From the NCBI GenBank assembly GCA_965237635.1, contig CBDEFX010000001.1:372001-436000 (forward strand): a DNA stretch of 64,000 bases. Direction: 5' to 3'. The notes beneath the pieces are model-generated. The model did no database searches and was not told the origin of the DNA. It was given only the letters and a program-made list of their open reading frames with translations. Below, piece by piece: positions 7,346-16,829 of the stretch; the first letter of the stretch is position 1; each line of letters opens with the position of its first letter. Origin of the DNA: CBDEFX01 sp965237635 (GTDB taxonomy: Bacteria > Chloroflexota > Dehalococcoidia > Lucifugimonadales > CAUZJF01). The position numbers and the translations under genes were made by a program.

Positions 7346-8552
7346 GTACCGGTTCCATGTGTATGTGACAAATATAAGAAATAGGTTAGTCTTGTGTATG
7401 ATCCTATAAGGAGGACATACGAAGACATGCCTGCTCTCAAGTACAAGGTGGAGTTGAACGAGTCGGAGCGGACACATCTCAAGCAGATGGCGAGTCGTGG
7501 GGAGACTTCGGCCCGTAAGGTCAAGCGAGCGCTGGTGTTGCTGAAGGCAGACGAAGGTCTGATCGACCGTGACATCGCCAGCGGACTATTGATAAGCGCC
7601 TCCACGGTGGGACGTGTGCGCACGCAGTTTGTACAGGAAGGACTCGACAGTGCGCTCATTGAACGCCCGCGACCAGGACAGAGGCGCAAGTTGGACGGTA
7701 GGCAGGAAGCGCACCTAGTCGCCATTGCCTGCAGCGATGCGCCCGAAGGACACACGCACTGGACGCTGCAACTGCTTGCCGACAAGGTGGTCCAGATGGG
7801 GTTTGCCGAGAGCATCTCCCTCGAGACGGTGCGCTAGACGCTCAAAAAAACGAACTCAAGCCGTGGACGAAGAAGGAATGGTGCATCCCGGAGGTGAGCG
7901 GGAAGTTCGTGGCTCGAATGGAGAATGTGCTGGACCTGTACCATGAAGACTACGACCCCGACCATCCCGTGGTCTGTTTCGACGAGACGTCCAAGCAATT
8001 GGTGGCCGACAAGAGACCGTCCATCGGGGCCAGGCCGGGTCGAGTGGAACGATATGACTACGAGTACAAGCGAAACGGGACCCGAAACCTGTTCATGTTC
8101 TGTGAGCCGAAAGCTGGCTGGAGGCATGTCGAGGTGACCGAGCGTCGCACTGCTGTGGACTTCGCACATCAGATGAGGTGGCTGGCAGACGAGGCATACC
8201 CTCATACAAAAACGATACGGCTGGTGCTGGACAATCTCAACACTCACAAGCTGGGTTCGTTGTACGACGTCTTCGAGCCAGCCGAAGCGCGGCGGATCGC
8301 CAAGCGCCTGGAGTTCCACTACACTCCAGTACACGGCAGTTGGCTGAACATGGCTGAGATAGAGTTGAGCGTCTTCAGCAACCAGTGTCTCAACCGTCGA
8401 ATCAGCGACGAGGTGGTACTGAAGCGAGAGGTCTCGGCGCTGGAACATGAGCGCAATGAGGCTGTCGCCGTCATAGACTGGCGTTCCTCCACTCAGGACG
8501 CTCGCACTAAACTTCAACACATCTATCCATCATATTCATATTGACACGGTAC
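7346..8552 (+). mobile_element. IS630-family insertion sequence (degenerate)
   Basis: The 1,207-bp element starts GTACCGG and ends CGGTAC, flanked by TA on each side (7344-7345 and 8553-8554), the TA duplication typical of IS630/Tc1-mariner elements. It carries a single broken transposase gene. Confidence 0.75.
7427..8544 (+). pseudogene. IS630-family transposase, disabled by a stop and a frameshift
   Basis: The N-terminal half (7427-7837) has the helix-turn-helix part (DIASGLLISASTVGRVRTQF). It ends at TAG after SLETVR. The rest continues one frame away through a run of seven A (eight would restore LKKNELKPWTKKEWC), then carries the DDE domain with CFDETSKQLV, RLVLDNLNTHK and HGSWLNMAEIELS. 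All three acidic motifs are present, so the catalytic core is old but recognisable. Transposition from this copy is unlikely unless helped in trans. Confidence 0.85.
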
Positions 8553-8554
8553 TA

Positions 8555-8893
8555 GTGCTACACGGTCATAGTCTCATCCAAATCGGCTGTCCATGAGAAC
8601 CGTATTTTTTTGTGTCTATTGGAGGACAGAGACGTCAGACGCCGAGGTAGACATTGTTGAAGGAACACATCCATTCACATTCATGAGAGATTACGAAGTC
8701 ATAGGGAACCCGTTCGGCTAGTCTGACATCTAAAACACAATTGAAGGTGATTCAGTCTGGTTAGTTAGAGCGGGCTAGGCCCCCTCGGTGAGAGCCTTCT
8801 TACAGCCCTGAATCTGGCTGTGATGGACCTGGTAACGGGCGGACTATTGGGCCAACGTCTCCCCCTCTTCACCAACTCCAAAGTCACCTAAAC
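8555..8893. other. intergenic, no gene seen
   Basis: The 339 bp between IS630 and IS1380 copy 2 has only short frames with stops. No repeat, RNA or family resemblance was seen. It is probably eroded chromosomal sequence. Confidence 0.5.
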
Positions 8894-10610
8894 CCGAATC
8901 CACCGAAGGAGGGCGTCGGGTTAGCGTCCTGAGGCGGCAAGAAGGTGCTCCTGTGCTTCTGGGATAATGGTTTTGTAGCAAAAAACGGCCCCGGAAAAGG
9001 AGCACCCAGTAGATGCTGCCACGCAACCACCCCGACCGGATCCAAATCACCTTCGACGACCGCCGCTTGGTGGCCAATGCCGGGCTGCTCCTTCCGGCCA
9101 CCCTGGCGCGGCACCTCGGCCTGCCCGAACTCGTCCGGCAGCGCCTCGACCTGGGCGATGCCCCGGGGCGGGCGAACACGAGCGACAAGATGATGACGCT
9201 GGTGGCGTCTGCGCTGGCTGGGGGCGACTGCATTGACGACGCCGATGTGTTGCGCACCGGGGGGACGGCCTGCACCCTGGGCGGCACGGTCAAGGCGCCA
9301 TCCACCCTGGGCACCTTCCTGCGCAGCTTCCGGTGGGGCCACGTCCGTCAACTCGACCGGGTGAGCCGCGAGTTGCTGGCCCGGGCTTGGCAGGCCGGGG
9401 CGGGACCCGGCGACGGGCCCCTGACCATTGACCTGGACTCCACCATCTGCGAGACCTACGGACTGGCCAAGGAGGGCGCCCGCCACCACGGCTATACCGG
9501 CAAGCGGGGCTACCACCCGCTGCCGGCCATCGCCGCCGGCACCGGAGACGTGCTGATGTCCCGGCTGCGCGAGGGCCGGGCCAACACCGCCCGCGGCGCC
9601 GCCCACTTCCTGCGGGAGACGGTGGGACGGGTGCGCTACGCCGGGGCCGACGGACGACTCACGCTACGGGCCGACAGCGGGTTCTACACTCATGGCGTGG
9701 TATCCGTCTGCCGCAAGATGGATGTCCGCTTCTCCATCACCATCCGCCAGCACAAAAGCCTGCACAATCTCATCGAGGCGATACCCGAAGATGCCTGGAC
9801 GCCGATTCCTTACTGGATGGACGGTGCCGCCGATGTGGCCGAGACCACCTGCACCCCCTTCCAGGCCGAGGCGGACGCCGCGCCGGTACGGCTCATCGTC
9901 CGGCGGGTGAAGCCGACGCCCGGTTCCCAACTGGCCCTCTTCGCCAAATACAGCTATCATGGCTTCATCACCGACCGGGACGGGGAGTTGCTCGAACTGG
10001 AGGCTGACCATCGCCGCCACGCCGAGATCGAGAATGCCATACGCGACCTCAAGTACGGCGTCGGGCTGAACCATCTCCCCTCGGGCCGCTTCGCCGCCAA
10101 CGGCGCCTGGCTGGCCGTCCAGACGATGGCCCACAACCTGGCCCGCTGGACGGCGCGGATCGGTCTGGGAGAGCGGATAGCCACCACCAAGACCCTCCGG
10201 CGGCGGTTCTTCTCCCTGGCCGGACGGCTCACCCGCTCGGCACGCCGGTTGACCCTGCATCTTCCGGATCGCTGGCCTTGGGCTGAGAAGTTCAGCCGTG
10301 CCTTGGCCCGGCTGCGAGCCATTCCACTCCCGGCCTGACGGCACCGTCGGCGACCGACCCACCCACCGGACAACCGAAGATCCCCGCAGACTCGTGCCAG
10401 CCCGGTCCGAGAGAGTTCCCTGCTGCGTATTCTCTCGCCATCCCGCGCATCGCAGCTCCCGCAGACGGCCATAGGGGCCCCTGTGCGGCGATGAAGACCG
10501 TCCGCCGACCTCCCTACCCCAAATGGAACCCAGGCTATTTCCCCTGTAGCTCCCTCACCCCCCTTCCGCTTTCCTCACGCCGTCCATCGGTGTCCTTCGG
10601 TGGATTCGGG
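8894..10610 (+). mobile_element. IS1380-family insertion sequence, copy 2 (flanks do not match)
   Basis: Same ends as copy 1. The left flank is CTAAA and the right flank CTTAG, so there is no 5-bp duplication. Together with copies 3 and 4 this suggests recombination between IS copies after insertion, or a misassembled junction. Confidence 0.92.
9013..10338 (+). CDS. IS1380-family transposase (copy 2)
   Basis: A 441-residue DDE transposase identical in protein sequence to copy 1, with a full frame and the same AAAAGGAGC ribosome site. A few silent base differences from copy 1 are visible near the 3' end (for example GGCGCC versus GGTGCC in the Ala codon before Trp). Probably functional. Confidence 0.95.
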   Translation: MLPRNHPDRIQITFDDRRLVANAGLLLPATLARHLGLPELVRQRLDLGDAPGRANTSDKMMTLVASALAGGDCIDDADVLRTGGTACTLGGTVKAPSTLGTFLRSFRWGHVRQLDRVSRELLARAWQAGAGPGDGPLTIDLDSTICETYGLAKEGARHHGYTGKRGYHPLPAIAAGTGDVLMSRLREGRANTARGAAHFLRETVGRVRYAGADGRLTLRADSGFYTHGVVSVCRKMDVRFSITIRQHKSLHNLIEAIPEDAWTPIPYWMDGAADVAETTCTPFQAEADAAPVRLIVRRVKPTPGSQLALFAKYSYHGFITDRDGELLELEADHRRHAEIENAIRDLKYGVGLNHLPSGRFAANGAWLAVQTMAHNLARWTARIGLGERIATTKTLRRRFFSLAGRLTRSARRLTLHLPDRWPWAEKFSRALARLRAIPLPA

Positions 10611-10810
10611 CTTAGAGACCCTAGACATCCGATCAAGGAACATGAATCAAGTGTTCCGTGAGTCCCCCGCATGGAGAAAGCTCATCGTCCCAGCTGAGGG
10701 CCGTGGGATGTACCGACTAAACATTACTTTAAGATGATTGCCCCCGATTCACCGTTTTTTCACTGAAAATCCACCCCTTCTTTCACATCGTCCCTCGTTA
10801 GACTCCCTAT

Positions 10811-10948
10811 ATGGGCTCTAGCGCAGGTACAAACGGTTCATCACCGCAGAAATCTCCTGAAATCCAACGGATCCACGAACCAGACCGCCAGGCGATGCTT
10901 GCGGCGCTGAGAGTGGTGCTGGGATTGCCGAAGGTCTTACCCAATTAG
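10811..10948 (+). CDS. small hypothetical protein upstream of the serine recombinase
   Basis: A 45-residue frame reading MGSSAGTNGSSPQKSPEIQR, then HEPDRQAMLAALRVVLGLPK. It ends 85 bp before the recombinase start in the same orientation. Short proteins directly ahead of large serine recombinases are common in mobile islands, and the C-terminal helix looks protein-like. There is no clear ribosome site, so confidence is modest. Confidence 0.4.
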   Translation: MGSSAGTNGSSPQKSPEIQRIHEPDRQAMLAALRVVLGLPKVLPN

Positions 10949-11033
10949 GGATGACTACTTGCTATCCAATGCCAGCTAGAGCGATGGTGTCTACCTGACC
11001 GCGAAGAACGACCACGGCCAGGAGGGTAAAGGG

Positions 11034-12722
11034 ATGACTACCACCACATTGAGACGAGTGGTCACATACGAGCGAGTAAGTTCCGAAGACCAGCGGGAGC
11101 GTGCGACCATCAAGACCCAGCAGGACGAGCTTGCGGTCGACTTAAGCAAGGAACCGAATGTCAGGCTGGGGACACGGTATATTGACGACGGAGTGTCAGG
11201 CACGATCCCCATGGCCCTCCGGCCGGCAGGGAAACGGCTGCTGGCAGACGCTGGGCGCGGCCTTTTCGACGAGGTCTGGGTATGGAAAATCGACCGTCTC
11301 GGGCGAGACGACATCGACCCTCTAATCGTTTGGAGGGATTTGGAGCTATTGGGCATCAAGGTCCACTCCGTTACAGAAGGCAGCTCCGACCCTTTCATGT
11401 ACCACATTCATGTAGCCGTAGCTGCCCAAGAGCGGAGGAATTTCATGGCGCGCTCAGCCACCGGTATGAACAGGGCTGCCCGGGAGGGCCGGTACACTGG
11501 CGGAATCGTCCCTCTTGGCTACCTGGTCGAAGGCCGCAAACAACATGCCCGCCTGCTGCCCAGCGACAAGCTCATCTGGGGGGATTGGACCGAGGCGGAG
11601 CTGGTACGGAAAATTTACCACTGGCTGACTATTGAAGACTGGTCATGCCCTCGAATCGCCGAGCACCTCAATATCTTGGGGGTTCCCACCGCCTACACCA
11701 AAGATGACAGGCTGGTCAGAAGGGGACAACGCAAGGAGCGGACTCAAGGTTTGTGGCGTGCCGGTCGAATCTGCAATTTGGTAAAGAACCCAGTGTACCG
11801 AGGCGAACTCCAGTATGATCGGCGGAGCGCCAGGCCTGATGGGCGCGAGGTCATTGCTGCTGAGATCCCGCCACTGGTTTCCAGAGATATCTGGGAAGCC
11901 GCCCAATTGACTCTGTCGGGAAACCGGCTCATGGCCAAGAATACGAAAAGGAACTACTTGCTCAAATCGGTAATTCGGTGCGGGATTTCCGGGCATACGT
12001 ACATTGGTTCCTGGAGCCGAAATGCGGTTAGGTACCGTTGCAATGGACAGTTGACTGACCGAGGCCCTATTCCGGAGCGTTGTCCAGCCAAGGCGATCAG
12101 GGGCCCCGATATCGACACAGTTGTGTGGAAGGACATCGAGCAGTTCTTGCGCGACCCGGGGGGCATCTTGGATGAGCTTGCCCAAGAACGAGAAATGGAC
12201 GCGGGTGCAGCCATTGCCGAAGCGGAACGAGTTACCCTGGAAAGAGCCTTAGCTTCGTTGGCGCAGCGCAGGAAGAAGGCAATCGACTTGAACACGAGAG
12301 ACCGCATTTCCGACGCAGAGTTGGAGGAACTTCTGGCAGAAATTGCTAATGAGCAAGATGGCGTTGAAAAGCGCCTAGACGAGGTGAAGGAATCTGCGTC
12401 AGAGCATCAGAAGCCGCTGGAACCTGACTTATTGCGAGAGCTTCGCAGCAGGCTGGATGACGGTCTGGATGATACTCAGAAGCAGGAGGTGGTGAGGTTG
12501 CTGGTGAAACAGATTACGGTGCATACCGCGGTTGAGCCTGAGGGCAAGGTGGTGAGGGTGCTGATTGAGTACCGCTTCCCTGCTGTAGTTAATGACTTCA
12601 CGGACATTCGTTCGTGGCAGCGACAATTTGTTTTTGAGGACTGCTCACCTTTAACCACAAGCTGGAAAACTCGAACCCTGCCTGAGGAGTCATCTTATGC
12701 CAATACGGAAAGTCTTCGATGA
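11034..12722 (+). CDS. large serine recombinase (site-specific integrase/resolvase)
   Basis: This 562-residue enzyme cuts and rejoins DNA at attachment sites through a phosphoserine bond. The N-terminal resolvase domain has TYERVSSEDQRERATIKTQQ with catalytic Ser16, DDGVSGTIP, and WKIDRLGRD. The recombinase domain spans roughly residues 150-260 (GIVPLGYLVEGRK, NPVYRGELQYDRR). A zinc ribbon lies near 300-345 (RCGISGHTYIGSW, YRCNGQ, ERCPAKAI). A coiled-coil follows (LERALASLAQRRKKAIDL). All key parts are intact. GGAGGGTAAAGGG precedes the ATG. It could be the integrase of the phage-like module at 1-6,900, now separated by IS insertions, or belong to a different lost element. No att pair was found. 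Confidence 0.9.
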   Translation: MTTTTLRRVVTYERVSSEDQRERATIKTQQDELAVDLSKEPNVRLGTRYIDDGVSGTIPMALRPAGKRLLADAGRGLFDEVWVWKIDRLGRDDIDPLIVWRDLELLGIKVHSVTEGSSDPFMYHIHVAVAAQERRNFMARSATGMNRAAREGRYTGGIVPLGYLVEGRKQHARLLPSDKLIWGDWTEAELVRKIYHWLTIEDWSCPRIAEHLNILGVPTAYTKDDRLVRRGQRKERTQGLWRAGRICNLVKNPVYRGELQYDRRSARPDGREVIAAEIPPLVSRDIWEAAQLTLSGNRLMAKNTKRNYLLKSVIRCGISGHTYIGSWSRNAVRYRCNGQLTDRGPIPERCPAKAIRGPDIDTVVWKDIEQFLRDPGGILDELAQEREMDAGAAIAEAERVTLERALASLAQRRKKAIDLNTRDRISDAELEELLAEIANEQDGVEKRLDEVKESASEHQKPLEPDLLRELRSRLDDGLDDTQKQEVVRLLVKQITVHTAVEPEGKVVRVLIEYRFPAVVNDFTDIRSWQRQFVFEDCSPLTTSWKTRTLPEESSYANTESLR

Positions 12723-12891
12723 ACTACTCTTCCGTCGCGCTTTCACGGTTCGAACCGCTGAGGGACCACCAGTGAGATTCGAACTCCCGCTTCACAAACA
12801 TCTGCAATACTCGCATAATTGCCATCATAAGAGGTGGGATTGATGGTCACCATTCGCGGTGTACACACTGCCTCTCGCGAGGACTAAGCTA

Positions 12892-13055
12892 ATGACGGAA
12901 CCTCCCGCTACAAGGCCAGAAGGGAACGTCATTCGCACTGCTGACCTGTTAGGGGCCTTCTCCCTGGCGAGCGACCTCGCGATGGGGTTGCATATGGAGC
13001 ACGGGGCACGCTCCTGCTACATCGGCATGCACATCGCCCAGGAGATGGCCGGGGC
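12892..13055 (+). pseudogene. N-terminal stub of an HD-domain phosphohydrolase-like protein
   Basis: The frame reads VIRTADLLGAFSLASDLAMG, then LHMEHGARSCYIGMHIAQEM, resembling the start of HD/HD-GYP-type proteins (LLGAFSLASDLGMG...EHxLRSC). It breaks off at about 13,055, where sequence from the opposite-strand TfoX-like gene begins. Full-length relatives have several hundred residues. This is a deletion or rearrangement junction. Confidence 0.5.
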
Positions 13056-13397
13056 GGGCATTTGCAGCGCATGGTCGACGCTCAATCCGATCAGCTTTCT
13101 AATCGATTCTGCGTCGGCGATGGTCGAGTCCGAGAGAGCAACGTACTCTCGCTTGACCGGACCGCCTGCGAAGAACCTAAACTCCGCGCCCTTGCCCTCC
13201 TCAATGAGGTTCTTTCTAGTATCCGCAGGAAGCTTGACAGCGAAACCTGCCGGACTCAGTGAGGCGAATATCCTTCCATTGGCGTAGAGGGCCGCTCCAC
13301 TGAAAAAGTGCCTGACCTCGAGGGTCGCGCCGCCGGCTTGCAGCGGTCCAAGCTCGTCAACGATCTGGGCTAGGCGAGTCAGGTACGGCTCTGCCAA
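13017..13397 (-). CDS. TfoX N-terminal-domain protein
   Basis: A 126-residue protein starting at TTG 13397. VRHFFSGAALYANGRIFASL, AGFAVKLPADTRKNLIEEGK and FRFFAGGPVKREYVALSD match the TfoX_N fold (competence-regulator-related, roles mostly unknown outside gamma-proteobacteria). The last 13 residues or so overlap the HD-protein stub on the other strand and may be extension past the original end. It stands 13 bp upstream of a convergent-free neighbour and is probably transcribed alone. Confidence 0.75.
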   Translation of the reverse strand: MAEPYLTRLAQIVDELGPLQAGGATLEVRHFFSGAALYANGRIFASLSPAGFAVKLPADTRKNLIEEGKGAEFRFFAGGPVKREYVALSDSTIADAESIRKLIGLSVDHALQMPAPAISWAMCMPM

Positions 13398-13409
13398 TAG
13401 CTCATAGTC

Positions 13410-15026
13410 CTATTCATTGACGAAGTTGATGGACGTCTCGACGCCTTTCAGGACGACCCGATTCGCTCTCTCGGAGTTGGATGTGACGAGACCTACTTCC
13501 AAGTCGTTCGTCCCGTGTCCTAGCGGTGGGCAGCCCACGTCGAACTCTACGCTGGCTCCAGATTGGGTCGCTTCCGTCGGTACCGAGGGGAACTTCATCC
13601 AGAAGCGGGGCTCCAACTGCACGCGTTTCCAGCCGTCGAAGGATACCTTTGCGGAGCCCCAGGGAAGAGTTTCCCCGTTGAGTCGGACGTCGAGCTCGTC
13701 GTCTGGCGTGAGGTTATCGAGCCGCAACGCCAGCACGCAGGTACCCAGAGAGCCTTCTGCGCTGGCGGCCTCCAAATCGTCGAAAATCTCCAGGCAAAGA
13801 GTCGGCCCACCGCCGGCAAGGCTCTCGTCCAGCGTGACCGGGAGCTGAGCGGCCGGGCTTGCCAACCTGAAGGCGCTGCCGTGGCCGCCGGTCGGGTAAA
13901 AGGCACCTGTGACGTCGAGCTCGTAGCGCTTGTCGAGCCGCCTCAAAGCGGCAGGGTCAACTATCTGATTGAGGACGCGCCGGTTCCATTCGGGCGACAT
14001 CGTGTAGTAGTTGTACAGGTAGATTCCCGATGCCCCCTGGCCCCAAAACCGGCTGGCCAACGCCCTGATGCTCTTCTCGTCCAGGTGCCGCCCTGAGTTG
14101 ATGCACCCGTAGACCAGGCAACCGGTCCCCCGTGCCGCCTCCACGAACTCGTCGACCGGCGTCTCGAAGGGAACGTGGCCGCCTCCGGCCACGACGATGT
14201 CTACCAGCCCTTCGGCCATCCAGTGGGCGACGTCGAGGCCGATCCTCATCGAATCCCGAATCGTGGCGGCGACCCTGACGGCGAGGTCCAGGTGTTTGCC
14301 CCTTTGCTCGCCCACTTCGTTCATCCGGTCTCGGACGTGTCTGATGAGGTCTGTCATCAGGTAGCGGTTCTGGTGCGCCTCCTCGATGCGGAAGAAGGCG
14401 GGGTGGCGATAGAAGTCCAACTCGAGGCCGTCCACGTCGAAGCGCTCGAAGAGCTCGAAAATGATCCCGGCCATGTATTCGCGGACCTCAGGGAAGGCAT
14501 AGTTTTTTCCGGTCCTGATTCCCCACTGGATGCTCCCCTCAGCGATCTCCTCGCCCGGCCGGCCGATCAGCAGCTCCGGGTGCTCCCGGCGGAACCTCCC
14601 GTAACCCGGGTGTGCGGGGTCGATGTGGTAGTGGCTGTTCATCCTGACGCGTGGAAAGAACTCCATGTCGACTTCGCGGCAGAGGTCGATCAGCGCCGTC
14701 AACGGACCGACATGGTTGTCGATGAGATACCTGGTGTTCTCGGCCATGTTCTTCAGGGAGCCGGGGCCCGACGTGTGGACAAACGAGTACGGGTGTGAGG
14801 TGTCGTCAAGGTCCTCGTAGCCCTCTCCGAGGATCTCCCCGACCTGTGTCTCGTAGTTGTAGACCTCGTGGTCTCCGATGCTCCACCACAGGGCTGCCGA
14901 GGTGTCCTTGTAGGCGCCCACGACCTTCTCCTTCAGGTCCTCGATCGTCGGGGGCGAGTCGTAGGCGAAGAGTATCCACGCGTCATCGGTGCAGATCACG
15001 GGCCGGTTTTTTCTGCGAGACGTCAA
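13410..15026 (-). CDS. glycoside-hydrolase-like (beta/alpha)8-barrel protein, GHL10/DUF-type
   Basis: A 538-residue protein with no signal peptide. The first 370 residues look like a TIM-barrel glycosidase: DMEFFPRVRMNSHYHIDP, VREYMAGIIFELFERFDVDG, LELDFYRHPAFF (acidic cluster at a barrel strand end) and GASGIYLYNYYTM. The C-terminal 150 residues are beta-rich (LALRLDNLTPDDELDVRLNG), like a carbohydrate-binding or jelly-roll module. Proteins of this type probably act on glycans, but the substrate cannot be read from sequence. It is divergent from the sortase gene, which lies 200 bp away on the plus strand. Confidence 0.6.
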   Translation of the reverse strand: MTSRRKNRPVICTDDAWILFAYDSPPTIEDLKEKVVGAYKDTSAALWWSIGDHEVYNYETQVGEILGEGYEDLDDTSHPYSFVHTSGPGSLKNMAENTRYLIDNHVGPLTALIDLCREVDMEFFPRVRMNSHYHIDPAHPGYGRFRREHPELLIGRPGEEIAEGSIQWGIRTGKNYAFPEVREYMAGIIFELFERFDVDGLELDFYRHPAFFRIEEAHQNRYLMTDLIRHVRDRMNEVGEQRGKHLDLAVRVAATIRDSMRIGLDVAHWMAEGLVDIVVAGGGHVPFETPVDEFVEAARGTGCLVYGCINSGRHLDEKSIRALASRFWGQGASGIYLYNYYTMSPEWNRRVLNQIVDPAALRRLDKRYELDVTGAFYPTGGHGSAFRLASPAAQLPVTLDESLAGGGPTLCLEIFDDLEAASAEGSLGTCVLALRLDNLTPDDELDVRLNGETLPWGSAKVSFDGWKRVQLEPRFWMKFPSVPTEATQSGASVEFDVGCPPLGHGTNDLEVGLVTSNSERANRVVLKGVETSINFVNE

Positions 15027-15153
15027 GCCGGTACCTCCTCAGCGTCCTGATGGATGAAATGGCGTTCCGTCGGGATCAGACGCCCCACCGGGCGTCTCTA
15101 CGGTCCGATAGATCGTCGCTACTTTTAATCGTAGTGACTGTAACCTTAGGAGC

Positions 15154-15183
15154 GGGACAAAGCTCGAAAGATGGGGGTATAAT
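15154..15183 (+). promoter_or_regulatory. sigma-70-like promoter for the sortase gene
   Basis: A perfect TATAAT (15178-15183) with GGGACA 18 bp upstream. It precedes the sortase ATG at 15230 by about 47 bp, a plausible leader length. Confidence 0.6.
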
Positions 15184-15229
15184 ATCAGCGAAGGGTGTCC
15201 TCAGACAATTTTGGACGGGACGGGGCCAG

Positions 15230-16672
15230 ATGAGATTCTCGATTCGAAGACTCTATTCACGAAGTGTGCGGACCCAAAGTGTAGCCGGAGCGGTCCTGGT
15301 GGGCGTAGGTGGACTGCTGCTGGTGGCAACGGCCGCCTACTACGGGTATGGATTTGTGGCGAGGTCGAACCTCGGAGACCTTAGCTTCAATATGGACCGG
15401 CCCTCAGTTATGCCGGAGAGTGTCGCCCCTGACGACCAGGTAACGGCAGCTATCGAAGAGACGCCCTCGCAGGAAAGTGTTGGCGCGACCACGTTCGGCC
15501 CTCTGCAGGGCGGTGCCGAAGGGATGGCGAGCGTCAGGAGTCCGGATGTCCAGCCCTCATACCCGGGCACGATCGCCGCGTTAGAGACATTCGTCGACCA
15601 CGGCCTCGATGGGCAGCCGGATCGTGAAGCGTCGGTGGCAATAGGTATAGAGTCCGCGGCCAAGGTGGTCGGGGCGTCGGACGTGCTTGAGTCTCCGGAC
15701 GGCTCGGTGACCGAGGAGGTTGTTGAGCCTGTGACACCGGTCGAAGGCGAGCTCACGGTGGCCGGCCCGCCTCTCGCCCCCACTGCCGAGTCGGCTGGAG
15801 CGGTCGCGCCCGGAACGCCGGGAGGGTCCGACAGCGGCCGAGCGGATGCGAGTGACGAGCTGTCGATGGCCGGCGCGGTGGTGCCGACATCCGAGGACCC
15901 GGTGAGTGGGGAGACATCGGCCCCTACGGGCCTTGTCCCGGAGAATACCATCGAGGAAGAGAGCCGGCCTAGCGGCAGTCAGGCGGCGATTGCCATAGCC
16001 GATAACCCAGCAGGAGAAGCCGGTCCAGGTACAGCGGTGCCAGGCGCGACTGATGCGTTAGACGACAAATCGGCCGGGACTCCTTCGATTGAAGAGTTCT
16101 TTTCTCTATCCATGGAGGCGATGGAGGCCAAAGCCGACGCAAACGCTCAGGTGATCGAAGCCTCGCGGGTTGAAGCTTTGTCGTATTCCCTTCCGACGTT
16201 AGTTGAACTGGAACGCGGTCTGACAGCCGCCACACGAATAAGGATTCCCGCGGTACGAGTGGACTCTGACGTGAAAGAGCTGGAGGTCGTGTCCACCGGT
16301 GACGGCTACGCCTGGGAGACGCCGAAGTGGCTCGTTGGGCATGTCCCTACAACCGCGGTCGCCGGCGGGCAGGGAGAGGGCTGGTACTTCGGGCACCTGC
16401 AGAGTCCCATCAAGAGAGAGGGCAACGTTTTCCTCAACCTGCCTGAGATTCCCGGCCTGCTCGGCGAGGGAGAGCCTGTATACATCTTCCTGGAGGCCGA
16501 TAACCGCAAGTTCGTATACCAGGCGTACAAGACCGATACCGTCCACGAAGATGACCTCAGGATTACCGACTCGGGGAACCAGGACATCACGCTGGTGACG
16601 TGCGTACCCGAGTTCTACTATGACCACCGATTGATGGTCACCGCCGCGCTGGTTGGCGTGAGTGAGTCCTGA
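15230..16672 (+). CDS. membrane-anchored sortase (class D/E-like) with a long acidic linker
   Basis: 480 residues from the ATG at 15230; a longer upstream frame is a shadow of the glycosidase gene. One transmembrane helix (about residues 18-40, AGAVLVGVGGLLLVATAAYY), then about 280 residues of Ala/Pro/Glu/Ser-rich linker, then the sortase domain. Catalytic residues are His389 (GWYFGHLQS), Cys458 (TLVTCVPE) and Arg467 (YYDHRLMV). Sortases cleave a C-terminal sorting signal and attach the protein to the envelope. The unusually long linker would hold the catalytic domain far from the membrane. It precedes a thioredoxin gene and the ABC operon. No substrate with an LPxTG signal was noticed in the window. 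Confidence 0.85.
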   Translation: MRFSIRRLYSRSVRTQSVAGAVLVGVGGLLLVATAAYYGYGFVARSNLGDLSFNMDRPSVMPESVAPDDQVTAAIEETPSQESVGATTFGPLQGGAEGMASVRSPDVQPSYPGTIAALETFVDHGLDGQPDREASVAIGIESAAKVVGASDVLESPDGSVTEEVVEPVTPVEGELTVAGPPLAPTAESAGAVAPGTPGGSDSGRADASDELSMAGAVVPTSEDPVSGETSAPTGLVPENTIEEESRPSGSQAAIAIADNPAGEAGPGTAVPGATDALDDKSAGTPSIEEFFSLSMEAMEAKADANAQVIEASRVEALSYSLPTLVELERGLTAATRIRIPAVRVDSDVKELEVVSTGDGYAWETPKWLVGHVPTTAVAGGQGEGWYFGHLQSPIKREGNVFLNLPEIPGLLGEGEPVYIFLEADNRKFVYQAYKTDTVHEDDLRITDSGNQDITLVTCVPEFYYDHRLMVTAALVGVSES

Positions 16673-16829
16673 GCGCTGACCTTCGGGGTCATAGGACCGG
16701 ACCCCACCCCAGACTCCTCACCCCGTCTCGGAAACCGGATAATGCCTTCTCATACCCACTCGCCCAGTCTGAGGTGCCGCATCTAGTGCCGCACAACCGC
16801 GCGGCGGCTAGCGGACCAGAGTTTACCTG

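Noticed and set aside
12735..12800. tRNA-like T-arm sequence on the minus strand (GGGAGTTCGAATCTCAC) near the recombinase end, and a nearby CGGTTCGAACCG palindrome
   Set aside because: One stem mismatch, and no matching acceptor, D arm or anticodon arm at the right distances; probably chance, although an att remnant cannot be fully excluded.
14175..14798. 207-codon plus-strand frame opposite the glycosidase-like gene
   Set aside because: Composition and codon pattern indicate a shadow of the minus-strand gene.
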